Assembly: GCF_026212465.1 (NCBI RefSeq)
Contig: NC_080062.1
Coordinates: forward strand, 10,624,217-10,688,216
Direction: 5' to 3'
Length of the DNA stretch: 64,000 nt
DNA from: Amaranthus tricolor
Taxonomy: Eukaryota; Streptophyta; Magnoliopsida; Caryophyllales; Amaranthaceae
The notes under the pieces were generated by a model, which saw only the letters and a list, made by a program, of their open reading frames with translations, did not search any database and was not told the DNA's origin. How positions within the stretch are numbered: position 1 is the first letter of the stretch; each line of letters opens with the position of its first letter. Of this stretch, positions 1-11,030 are shown piece after piece. The position numbers were made by a program, and so were the translations under genes.

Positions 1-991
1 ATTCGTCTCACTCAGCAAATCTTAACTAGAGGACCAAATGAAATGGTATCCCTATAAATGGCAGGGTAATGCCTGCATCCATGATTTCTTCCACTTGAAA
101 GGAAGGATTGCTAGGAATCTTCCTATTCAGTCTCTTAATTTTAGCTATTTCCGACATATTTTCAACATTTGTAATGTAAACATTAGTGAAACAGTCAATT
201 ACAAGCTCATTATCCTCAAGAAACCTTTTGAAAATTTACATTTTATAACTCAACTTTCATGAGAAAAAAATTATACGTTAATGAACTCAAATCTAAGATG
301 AAGGTCGTCATGTGTGTTCCCTTCATATAGCCATGATCTTTACTGTTTGGCAATGATTTCTATGTTCCTTTTCGGTTCTTAAATTCCAATTCCTTCAAAA
401 GAATGGAGAACTCTTGCACACACTTGTTTAATAGAAGGGTTTTCAAGAGAGATTAATAGATGCAGGTTTGGCATCAATGCCTCATGGTATCTAATTTACT
501 AAAGGGTCATTTTTAAGAATGATTTCATGAAATATCTAAAGTAGCCCCAAAAAGATAAATTGTTACTCCTTGATTAGTGATGAACCAAGTCCATATCATT
601 GCTTAGCATGTGTTCATGGCCTCATGCTCACATAGTCACATCCAAAACAATAAGTATTGACTATTGACACAAAAAATTTAGAGAGTATTTAACTTGAGTT
701 TTAGAACGTTCAAACAATTCTGAATTTTCTCATGTCAGAAAGTTCAAAGAAAAGAGACATATATATTAAGGTCACATCACATTCTGTCACATCATTATCA
801 AAACCTCAGCTGGATCATCGAATCAACTTTTCACCTCTCAACTATACCACACAAATTGTTCACCAATAACTTAAACTAGAGTATTTGTACTTCAAAAAAA
901 ATAGAATATTTGACCATAAAGTACACTTTGACTAGTTTGCAACAACAATGATTGTTGCACTATCTCCTGGAAGGATATGGGGTCACGTTAC
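1..991. other. Left edge, probably intron of the NAL1-like gene
   Basis: The last NAL1-like exon in the window ends at a good GT donor at 991/990. The rest of the family's protease domain (the Asp- and Ser-bearing part) was not found to the left, so this stretch is best read as intronic. It is AT-rich. One odd piece is a minus-strand open stretch of about 66 codons ending at a TAG at 26-28, listed separately. I see no RNA gene or clear terminal repeat here. Confidence 0.5.
26..240 (-). other. Unexplained minus-strand open stretch, possible ARM-repeat fragment
   Basis: On the minus strand about 66 codons are open before a TAG. The C-terminal part reads PSNPSFQVEEIMDAGI, which loosely resembles the first ARM-repeat region of plant importin-alpha, where a Pro-rich turn is followed by xxEVIxAGVVPRF. 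No ATG-led gene or splice context supports it. It may be a decayed gene fragment inside an intron, or chance. The resemblance is by eye and weak. Confidence 0.2.
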
Positions 992-3900
992 CTGGATTCA
1001 TTCCAGCAAAAATGCCATACCACAAGTCATCTGTGATAAAGGATGTAGCCCTCTCCACAGCACCCAGATAAACTCCAGGGCCAAGATTTGGAGGTAGGGG
1101 ATGAAACATCTTCTGACTTGGATAATCTAAATCAACTGCTACATGACGATTTGTCAGAAAGCCAACTTGTCGGCTTCCAGTTTGACTTCTCACGATAGCA
1201 CCCAGGGTTCCATACGTTTCTTGACTTGCCACCTAAATGTAATAAAATTGCAAAATCATTATCTAGAAAGGCAATCAGTAAGCAAAACTTCAATAAACTT
1301 CCAAGGAAAAGAGAGCTACCACAAAAGGTGTGCAACCAAAAGACAAATGACATATACCAAACAAAACAAACTCCTAATATGTAATCAAGATGATTTCAGC
1401 TTTTTAAGTACTATACAATTTTAAAACCTCAGAATGAAAGAACTATACACAATTTATATTGATATCAAAAAAGATGATTAAACTATTGCTGCAGAATTAT
1501 TAAAAAAAAATCTAATAGCTGTAATAGGCATAGGCCTCACACATCGTGGTACATGTATATCGCATTATTACTCTTTCGCACGTAATTCTTCCATATTAAG
1601 AAAGACCAAATCATAGTTTAGCATAGCATATACTAAGATCTACAAGCTGATTGAAATGAAGCCTAACATCAAACAGAAAACAGATGGATGCACTTAGAAA
1701 AAAGAACTCCTAGCCGCTAGAACTCCTTTCCCTCCATCCACAAAAAAGGAAAGATATGGGAAACTGAAGAAAAATAGAAACAGAAAGCAAATGTATTCCG
1801 CATAAACATTGCAAGGTGAATTTAATTTATCTATGAAAAGAAGATCCCATGCTGCCTCAACCAGAAGCCAACCAAATTCAATTTAGCGTCGGAAAGAGGT
1901 AATATTACCTTTGTTCCATAATGTTCTTAAATGTAAATGGATTGTGGGGACAAGGAGAGGAGGAGAGATATGGAATAAACACTTAAAAGAGAGAGAGATC
2001 AATGAAGGATAACACTTTACTATAAGGAGTAAACATGTAAAGATCAATATGGAGCACCAAAAATGGGAAGCATGAAGAACATTATGGAATGGGAAGGAGT
2101 AGTTGACAATTCCTTAATGTAGAAGAAGCTAAAGTCAAGCTATAGGATACCATGCAAGAAAGTCAAAATGGTTTTTTTCCTAGACAATCTTTGACCCCTA
2201 CCATATACTCCTAAAATATCCTCTAGCACGCCAATGTCATAGATCCTACTATATAAGATACCCACAACTTTCCAAACAAAGATAACAGGTGGTGCACATT
2301 GCAATCATTTTAATTAAGAATCAGATATGTAAGGAAAATTTTCATCCGTTTAAATTGAAGCTACATGAAAAAGATTAATAGAACAAAAGTGATATGCCGA
2401 AAAAAAAGAAGCGCAGAATATAGTCAATTCACAACATAGAAAACAAATGAACAAACTAAAACTCAAGATCTCCTAAAGATCCTAATCTACAACTTTAGGA
2501 TGGGCCATTATGATATGGGATAGGTAACTGAGTTAAATGTGATTCTTTGTCAGACTTGATAAATATATAGTTCTAAGTTTCTAATTCTTCAGATCCTGAG
2601 CTTCCATTCCTTTTAAACCACCATCAAAAACGCCAAGTTCATTTATCCTTCCCTCTTGCAGATTTTATAGAAAGGCCAATATTATTAAGAGAGCAAAGCC
2701 TTTGAGATGTTTTGTGTAGAATTGCACAATGATATATCTTCTCATGAGTGTACTTGATCATTTGTATTTTGCTTTTGCAAACAGTGATTGCAAAGACAAT
2801 TTGGTGTTTCTAGGATGCGTTAGATTGCCTATTGCTTCTTTAGAATCTTTTCTAGATATAGTTAAACAAGTTCAGAAGATGATGGGGCATAAATTTCATG
2901 TGGTGTGATTGTTTTTCCATGCAGATGCCTTTGTCATAAAAGAATGACACGTTGAGTCTTAAGAGTAGTAAGTCACTAAGACCCATGATTTATAGTTATG
3001 GTATCAATATTATGATTTAGATTCTCTCTTTTATAGGAAACGAAGTGGGAAACTAGGATAGCAAAGTGGTGGAGATAGAGACTAAACAATGTCAAAGCTT
3101 TAATCCCAACAATATGGGGTCGATTACATGAATCAAAACAGATAAATATGTGAGAGATCGTCGCTAACAAAGGGTATACTTTATTCGACCCTTATCTACA
3201 AGACTATCCTTAGTTACAAAACTCACATGTCAATGAACAATTTTAATTTCTAATATCTCATGTTATACATAAATAAAAATTATCAAAAGTAATTTCAACT
3301 TCTAATATCTCATATGAGTAATTTTTTTAAGTTCATTCACTAAAGAAGGTCAGCACGTTAATATAGAGTAAAAGACAAAGTGTTTCCATTGAAAAGTAAC
3401 AAAAGATGTACTATCCTACATTTTAAAACTAGAAATCAATTTAAATGATCATTGCTCTATCAAATTAAGCGACCAAAATATTTTGAAAGACATGATAAAC
3501 TCAAAAGAAATTGTCTTCAGAGAAGCAAGTGATAGAATTGAAGAGCAAATGTCACTAAAAAAAGGAAAAGGGCAACTTTTTCTCAGGTTTGATTCAAATA
3601 TTAAGAGTGTAATTTATTTAGAGATATAATTTTGAGTTTACAAAGGATTTGCTATGTAGAGGGTTCTTCAAACATTTAAATAAAATGGTCCATAAATCCA
3701 CTACCTGATGATAACAACTAACAAGTTATAGCAACCCTACTGAAAGAAAGGACTCCTACGTTGTAAGTCCACCAAACTACTTTGCAAGAAACAAATAAAA
3801 TTCTCAATGGAAGAAATGAAAGATAGTTCTATGTACACTTGCCTACAAATATTACCAAGTAGTACACTACTATAAACCTAGCTGCTCAAACCAATCCTAA

Positions 3901-6806
3901 TGTAATAATACAATGATCTACAAGGTTTGGTCAAATTAACACAATCAATTAATAAATGATTCATCGACAAAATCAACTGTAAATTCAGAACTATCATAAT
4001 ACACTGAATTTATTGTGAAAGTCAACGCGGACAATGAGTCTATAGACACCAAATTAAGGCCCAGTGTCCGATGACATAACAAAAAGATACTACATCCTAT
4101 TCAACTCATTAGTCCCATTTAGTTTTCACATTTGTTGAGGCAACATTTTAACCCTTAATATCTCTAATTTTGCTTAACTAAAAATTATAAAAAGTTGATA
4201 CTAATAATTTTTATATTGATACGAATCAAACAAGATCCTACATGATGTTTTAACTTATAGATTAAGAATAAAATACAAATTAAGAGTGATAAGTGAACAG
4301 TGACAAAAAATAAATGGGACTAACAGGTAGAATAGGAAGGAGTTGTCAACAGTAATGACTTTTAAAGAGAAATTAATATATCTTCAACATGCTAAGCACA
4401 TCAACTGCTAAAGATAAATGCATTTCAAGACAACACATTGTAATGAAATACCAAGTTTAACAAGATAAAATAAAAATGTTTGAGAAACACAAAAGGAGAA
4501 ATACCTGAGAACCTGAACCAATACATGGGTCATTCCCACGTAGATCATCCACAATCTCAGTGTAAAGTTGCTCCTTAGGGACAGGCTCTGGAGCTCCAAA
4601 ATAAGAAAATTCTAAAACATCAACATCACACCATACACCTCCCGGTCCCTAGGAAAAATTTTCCAAGTCATCACTAATTGAAAATTAAACTAACATGAAC
4701 TCCCAATAATACAAGCATAATGCTATATGAGAATAAATAGAGAAAAATTGGCACAAGATATACTAGGAGTTGGAATTTGGAACCCGATTGGGATGCACAG
4801 AATGGAAAAGCAAAAAATCCGGAAAATAAAGGCCAGATAGAATAGTAACACCATGCTCTCAACAGACAAAGAAATAAAAAGTGCCAAATAACCTCCCAAT
4901 AAAACATACAAAGGTGGTAGTTTGTACAACTTATAGATTTGAACAAAACCATAGATACCAGATGACGTAGGAGAATCTTTCTATAAACATTTGAGGTATG
5001 TTCTTCAATTATGAGGAAATAGTTCCTATTGAGGTAAAGATATAATCTTGATTGGAACAACCTAAAAATTGATAACAATGTGTTCAAATGAGGTCTATTT
5101 AAGCATTTTCAAGCAAACTTAAGTGTCATAGAGTAATATATGTGATACACGGAGATAAATATGCTTCTTTTCTTTGATAAGTCCTAGATCAGAAGTCATT
5201 TAGTGTTGGGACTTGGGTATTTGGGTGATTCACACACACTAGAGGTGGCTCACAGAATGATAGTAAATTTTATGATCTGTCACTCTTTGTACATGGTATG
5301 GGAAATACTAAGTAGCTAGTCACTCCCCTTATCCCCAAGGGATTTTAACACTTTCTTTTTTAGTTCGTCCCTTTTATTTAGCTACAATTTCTTTTATGAA
5401 AAAGTTCTACCACTTTCTTTTATTTTCATTCACACATTTCAGCTCTTCTCTGATATCATGCACACAATTCAAATGATCTTACCATTTCTTAATTTTTGTG
5501 CAAAAAAACTCATTGATGCAATTCATTAATGACGGAGGGAGTACATGATAATTGGAAAATTTGCTTGGAGCATGAATCAAAACAAAAAGAGCAAGAGATG
5601 AATATACCCTACTAAATGACTGACCTAGAATTTGTATTGCGAATGGTGAAACTGAAGATTCATATTGGTATAAATATTCTTTTCGAATCCTTATTTAAGT
5701 AATAGTTTGGATAAGAACGATGAAGAAAAGTTAGCTAGCTGAAGTGTGGAAATCTGTTGCCGATTGGTGGTTACTTGGAAAGAAAAGCACCAACAAGTTT
5801 TTAGGAGTATGACTAGCAACCAGCCCTAACAAGTTTTTAGGAGTATGACTAGCAACCAGCCCTAATATATGTTATTCGTACGCTTCATTTTACCTAAAGC
5901 ACCCATGTCAAATTCCCGACATTCCAACATTAGTAGGACTCTTCAACACTTCATATTGAACCAGAATCATGAATATTTTTCACAAACTAACTGTGTCAAA
6001 AGCTGGACACATACCAGAATCAAACAAGTGCCCAAATACGAGAAACATATACCCAATTAAGCCTTAATTACTTTTAAACTTTTCTATAACTAATTTGACA
6101 GCATATCATAGGCCATAGCTAAGGAGCACATCTTTTTGTCTTTCGCCTTCCCATTGTATACGGATGTGACATTGCCTTAGTATCTTTCTCATGTAATTCT
6201 TTATTGATTTAGAAAACAGTTAGAAAATTTAAAAAAAAAAAAAAATCTTATATTCACTGCAATGGCCTGCATATTGCCTAATTATGTCGGTAATTAGAAA
6301 GATGTATATAAAATTACCTCCAAAGCAGTAGGTAAACATTGAATGGGAGTCAACCATTGTTTGTGCACCTTCCTCGAAACAAATACAAGGATTGCCGGTA
6401 TCTCAGTCAGTACACCCTTTCTGATGCGAAAACCAATCGCGGTGCCCAGACTATAACATCGTAAGATTTTGCTGTGAAAGGCCCGTATTGTCATTAGTTC
6501 AAGCAGAGTGGTTGCCTGTTGTCCTTGAGGTAACCTACCAAGAGTCTCTGGGAGAACACCTTTCTGAAGATTTGCAAAGTAGTTTGCTCGCTCTTCAGCA
6601 GCATCACTTATTCGACAGGAGGCAGGCCATGAGAAATACGCTGCATTACTTTCAGAATGCTGCCCGGATGATGCAAAGGGCTGAAGTGGTGGACTTAAAG
6701 AAGGAAAATTATGATGGCCACAACAGTTCCTTTCAAGGTCCAACATAGATTCTTCTGATGGGATAGAACCGGAGCAACGAGCTCTGTTTAGTCGACTCCG
6801 ATCCAT
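992..6806 (-). CDS. NARROW LEAF1-like trypsin-fold protein, 5' part
   Basis: Coding exons are 6806-6318 (163 codons), 4648-4505 (48 codons) and 1232-992 (80 codons plus one base), all with GT-AG borders and matching phase. The ATG at 6806 opens with MDRSRLN, the usual start of plant NAL1-like proteins. Exon 1 carries the conserved region TAIGFRIRKGVLTEIPAILV. Exon 2 has GPGGVWCDVDVLEFSYFG. Exon 3 has GFLTNRHVAVDLDYP, whose His is the catalytic His of this trypsin-like fold, and LGAVERATSFITDD. About 291 of an expected 580-600 residues are present. The Asp and Ser of the triad would lie in exons left of the window. In rice NAL1 affects leaf width and vein pattern; the role here is inferred from family. 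An acceptor at about 6821-6822, just before the ATG exon, suggests a leader intron reaching toward 8.1-8.4 kb. Confidence 0.9.
3080..3195. repeat. SINE-like 3' module in NAL1-like intron
   Basis: A stretch reading caaagctttaatcccaac, then aatatggggtcgattacatg, matches modules at 20705-20830, 32510-32560 and 32740-32800. All four share the core caaag-c-ttaatccc followed by a (t)ggggtc motif. This is a dispersed retroposon end inside the intron between NAL1-like exons 2 and 3. The rest of that 3.3-kb intron holds one MITE and otherwise AT-rich sequence. Confidence 0.55.
4088..4344. mobile_element. Foldback MITE with Stowaway-like ends
   Basis: The left end reads CCTATTCAACTCATTAGTCC and the right end, reverse-complemented, reads CCTATTCTACCTGTTAGTCC. 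The similarity continues through CCCATTT and extends outward to TACT-CCTTCC-like bases, which recall the TACTCCCTCC ends of Stowaway MITEs. It is about 250 bp, AT-rich, and has no coding capacity. Confidence 0.7.
5310..5547. repeat. Degenerate MITE remnant
   Basis: The right end reads gacggagggagtac, the inverted form of the common GTACTCCCTCCGTC MITE end. The left end near 5320 (agtcactccccttatcccc) is a decayed counterpart. It lies in the intron between NAL1-like exons 1 and 2. Confidence 0.4.
5783..5862. repeat. Short tandem duplication
   Basis: A unit of about 40 bp (caacaagtttttaggagtat, then gactagcaaccagccctaa) occurs twice back to back. It is non-coding and intronic, and looks like recent slippage or unequal exchange. 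Confidence 0.8.
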
Positions 6807-8450
6807 CTTCCACTACCTAAGACATAATTCCTTTAAGTTGAGATAAATTCTAGTATTTTTTTCTATAATTACATAAGAAATAAGAAAGGAAATTCACAGG
6901 AAACTCGATATCACTCCAAAACTATCATACACTCAAAAGACATCAAACCATTGAATCACTACAGCAATACCATATGAATACAAACACAATCAAACAATTT
7001 TTTTTACTATAATTTTTTAAACTGTCCTGTACTCCAGACAAATAAACACATTTGAAGGATTTGCTTCGATTTTAGCATATTCTACACAGCAAAAATCTTA
7101 AATATGTAATCTCAAAGCATTCAAACTGATATCAGATTAAAGTTGCATCATTGAGTCATAAAAGAGTACCATCAAAGAAATGGATCAGAATAGTTGACAA
7201 TAAATCTAAGGGTAAATCGTTAATAATAAACCAACTTTTACTTAATCCACTGAAAATAAACTCAGTTATTTTTAAATAAACTCGCCTATTAGATATATTT
7301 GCTTAAAATAAACTGGCCATCTTCAAAGCTTATTTGTAAATCAAGAATTAGAAATAAATAATAATTTGGCATATTTTCGGCAATTATACCAAATAGGCCG
7401 GTTTATTTAAAAATAAACAATAATTAGGTTTATTATCGAGCAAAAATTTGATTTATCTTTTACAATTTCCCCTAAATATAATTAACAAAGTCATCAATTT
7501 AAAATAAAATCTACGTTTACAAATATTTACAGGCTTAAAGTGTCTAATTCAAAAAATAATAACTACATACAGCAAAGAAATGAAAAGGGTCAAAAATGAA
7601 CCTTCCAGATGGACTAACAATCTACCAAACAAATCAAGAAATTCCATACAATTGAACCAGGATGTTAAGCTATCTTTCCACACAGAACTATGTCAAATTC
7701 CCATTTCAAAAAATCAATAATCAAAATAATTAGAAATAAAAACCTTATCCACCAACTAACAAATTATAAAAATCCGATTCAGACTTGCATAATCCTAATT
7801 AACACTAAAAAATTAAACACTAAACCCTAAACAGCAATTTAAAACTAAGTCCTAAATGAAATCTTCTCATAGTCATAAACCAAAGCGACACCATTTAACA
7901 ACAATTAAGCTCAAAATTGAATCAAAATAGATAATGCCCAGAAAATAATTGCAGAATTAACAGCGACCCACAAGCACAAATCACAAAAACAAAACAAAGT
8001 CAAACTCAAAATCAAAATCAAAAAAAGTAAGGTAAATGCAGCAATCATGTAAAATTAAAAACCAAAAACAAAAATAAAAGATGAAAAACATACTGATCAA
8101 AAACGACAGCGAAGAAGATGAAGGAAGAATAGAAAAAAAAATTTTAAAAAAAAGTAGGAACTGTAGAAAAGGATACCCTAAAAGAGGCTAAGAAGAAAGA
8201 TGAGCCATAAATAGGAATGTGAAAATAAGCAGTAAAAAAATGGTGATGGGGAAGATAATTGCAAAAATCAAAGCAAAGGCAAGTTGCGTAGAGAAGCAGA
8301 TGATAGTAGAAGGAGGGGGAGGGGAGTGAGTCAGTGAGTCAGTGACTCGTGAATCGTGAGGAATGGAGAAGAGAGAGAAGGAGAAAGGAAGACATAATTG
8401 AATCAGCAGTGAGAGTGTCCGACTCCAACATTCCGAATAGTACGGACTTT
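6807..8450 (-). promoter_or_regulatory. Leader intron and promoter region of the NAL1-like gene
   Basis: The minus strand just upstream of the ATG has a TTAG|GT acceptor, so the leader is probably spliced. Farther up, 8300-8420 is purine-rich on the plus strand (pyrimidine-rich on the gene strand), typical of plant 5' leaders. It includes overlapping GAGTCA/TGACTC motifs at about 8328-8348 that resemble bZIP (GCN4-type) sites. Transcript ends were not determined. The middle holds a foldback repeat at about 7208-7487. Confidence 0.45.
7208..7487. repeat. Possible foldback MITE
   Basis: Left GGGTAAATCGTTAATAATAA and right (inverted) GGGGAAATTGTAAAAG, then GATAATAAACC, are imperfect inverted ends of an AT-rich block in the leader intron. 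The interior also holds inverted pieces (gaaaataaactcagttattt and tttatttaaaaataaac). Boundaries are approximate. Confidence 0.4.
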
Positions 8451-9095
8451 ATCATACTCCTATTAGTCTCCTATGCTAATTTCTACTATTTTTTAACACT
8501 TTTTCCTTTTTTTTTTCTTTGACTACTAGTTCCTCTATAGTCTTGTATGTCATTATGTCACAAGATGTGTAATTAGCCTATTTTTATAATTGATAATTAA
8601 AAAGTTGTAAGTGAATATTTTAAAGTTGTTTATAATTATTAAGACAATAAAAAATTATCACTTTAAAACAATAGATATACATTGGACTATTTTATTAAAA
8701 ACTATCTCACTGTGAAATCGTGTCAAAAAAGTGCTGGAATAGTGAAACACATTAAAATAGAAAATTGTGCTAATTGAGAACAATATTGAGAGTCTTATAA
8801 TCTACGATCAACTATAGGCCGGGAGTAAAGTTCCTTGCTCCTCCCCCCTCTAAATAAATAGTCCTAAATATTAATGAGATTAAAAAAACAAGAGAATAAA
8901 TGTGGTGAAAAGTGGAGTATATTAATGAGGATGAGAGAAAAATATGTACTCAAGTAAAATAATAAAAGTAAGTTTAATGTATTGACGAGAATTAAAGAAA
9001 AGTGTAAGTTATAGTAAAAAATTAAAACGCAGAAATTTAATGGAATAGTCAAAAAGGAAAATAAGCTGAATCTTTAGGACAAAGAGTATTTTGAT
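8451..9095. other. AT-rich spacer, no gene seen
   Basis: This is the start of the divergent spacer between the NAL1-like gene and the PPR gene. It holds AT-rich sequence with short imperfect repeats of aatgag/gagaaaaat type at 8870-9010. No coding or RNA signal was seen. Confidence 0.5.
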
Positions 9096-10140
9096 ATTAG
9101 GTGTGTTTTGCAAATAACTGTTAGCTGGAAATGCTTGTTGAAACTATTGGTTGGTTTACCCCCCTAAAAGTATTAGTTTTTTTTTTGAATAATACCTAAT
9201 TCATTAATAAAGAGTCATACGACATCAACATCAGAATAAAAATTGGCAAGTACATAATAACTTTAACCAAATATAATTCAAAATTAACCAAACTACGATC
9301 GTTGTGTATGAGATCTGACAATTCTGAATATTCTCTTCAGCATTGTTGTTTGATACAGCCTTCTACGAGGGGGTCTTTCGATCTATTGTAGTATTGAGAT
9401 AAAATTGAATTTGATGTAATTGATGGTAATTGCAATTTTGGTGTCTTGCTGCCTTATTCCATTAATCTTAACCAACAAATCAACTAGAGATCAAAATTCA
9501 TAACCCCAAATTCTCACGGGAAGAGAGATCAAAACTTAATATATGGGTAGAATCAATTCAATGAATGGATAGAACAACTCTCTTGTAGGGAGAGGACAAA
9601 CACCTATTTAAATTATATTCAAAAAGCTTAAAACAGAAAAGTTAGGGGCTTACCACCAACCAAGAGGTTGATGATAGTCCCAAACCAACAATAGAGAGTA
9701 GTACTTTTTTGGAAAGAGAAGAGAGAAAAAGAGAAGGAGGCGGCTAGGATTTCCGCTAAAAGTATTAATTGATTATAAGGTGAGTTTAGTTAATGACTAT
9801 TTATTTTAATTTTTTGTTCGTTTTTGGTTGGTCAAATAGGTAAAAAATATTTGTTAAATGATTTTTAAGTAAACTGAAAACTTGAATTTAAACAAAACCA
9901 AAAAGCTACTGACTATAAGTATCTTTTTTATTGGCTTTTAACGACTTTACAAATTATTTTTTTAATAAACGATCAACACCCAATAATTATTTTTGCCAAA
10001 TATCTTTGTAACAGGTGGTTTATGAGCCAATACTTTAGTTAGTCAAACAAACTAATAACCATTTGACAAAACAAATTCGTGATAGTTTTTTAATTTGACT
10101 TAAAAATCATTTGTCAAATACTTATTTTTATATTTGACCA
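9096..10140. mobile_element. hAT-like MITE split by a LINE insertion
   Basis: The left end begins near GTGTGTTTTGCAAATAACTG followed by TTAGCTGG, a familiar form of hAT MITE ends. The right half (9768 to about 10140) contains inverted versions such as actaataaccatttgacaaa. A related fragment starts at about 10558 (gtttgacagataactataag). The element is interrupted at 9164-9767 by a retroposon with a 12-bp target duplication. Outer boundaries are approximate. Confidence 0.5.
9176..9755 (-). mobile_element. Short LINE-type retroposon with 12-bp TSD
   Basis: The 12-mer CTAAAAGTATTA occurs at both 9164-9175 and 9756-9767 and flanks a 580-bp insert. The plus strand starts with a T-run at 9177-9187, so the insert is in minus orientation with a poly(A) 3' end. 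Its minus-strand 5' end reads GCGGAAATCCTAGCCGCC, which resembles plant L1 5' leaders. At 580 bp it lacks EN and RT domains, so it is an internally deleted LINE or a LINE-mobilised RNA copy. Confidence 0.75.
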
Positions 10141-10557
10141 ATTAAAAGCCAAAAGTCCATTAAAATGTCATTTATACTATTTTCCTCACTTCTTTTTACT
10201 TGCAAGCTTGCAAGCCAATACATACTTTCATTCACGTAGTTTAATCTACCTCTTAAGTAACTATCATATACTTCCTCCTATTCAACATATGTGTCTTATT
10301 TTCTGTTTTAGTTAAACCACCCTAAATGTCTCAATTTTATTTTGTTATTAACTTTATTAATTTACTTTTAAAATATTTATCTTATACTACACCTGTATCC
10401 ATGAGAACCTCATTTACAACTCTAAAGTCTCACACTTCTTTTAAAAATCACTTAATTTGTTTTCGATGAAATAGCATAGAGACCGAGAGTAGGTCTCATT
10501 TCAAAGTTACCTGAAAGTCTCATGATCCTTATTCTACCTGATACAATAAATAACAAA

Positions 10558-10725
10558 GAGTCTGTTTGACAGATAACTATAAGTTAAAGTTATTAGTTAG
10601 TTTGAATAGCTAGAAGTAGAACTATTGGTTAATAAATCCATTATTTAAATCAATTTTTTAAATTAGCTATTAAAGAAATATTTGGTTAGATTATACATTA
10701 GACAACTATTTATAAGAAGAAAAAA
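10558..10725. repeat. hAT-like MITE fragment
   Basis: The sequence gtttgacagataactataag, followed by taactattggtta-type words, matches the MITE at 9.1-10.1 kb. It lies about 300 bp upstream of the PPR ATG. The far end is not clear. Confidence 0.4.
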
Positions 10726-11030
10726 TAAATCAAACCAAAAATGAGTGATGTAGCTTTCTTTCAATTTTGGGGTAAAAGAAGTCATTTATCAATTCTTTTT
10801 TGACCGACTTAAGAAAAAAAAAAGTAAATTGTTAAAACAGGGGAGAATTCTGATCTTTGCTCACTGTGCATGGAGCACGAGCACAAATGACAAAACGGTA
10901 ATGAGGAGTGACTCAATGAGTCTAAGATCTTGACGTTTCTAATAGGGGCTAGGGCTCCATGTTTGCAAATCCAAATTCAATTCTCCAACATCATCAACTC
11001 ATCATCTAATTCGGCATTACTTTAATTAAC

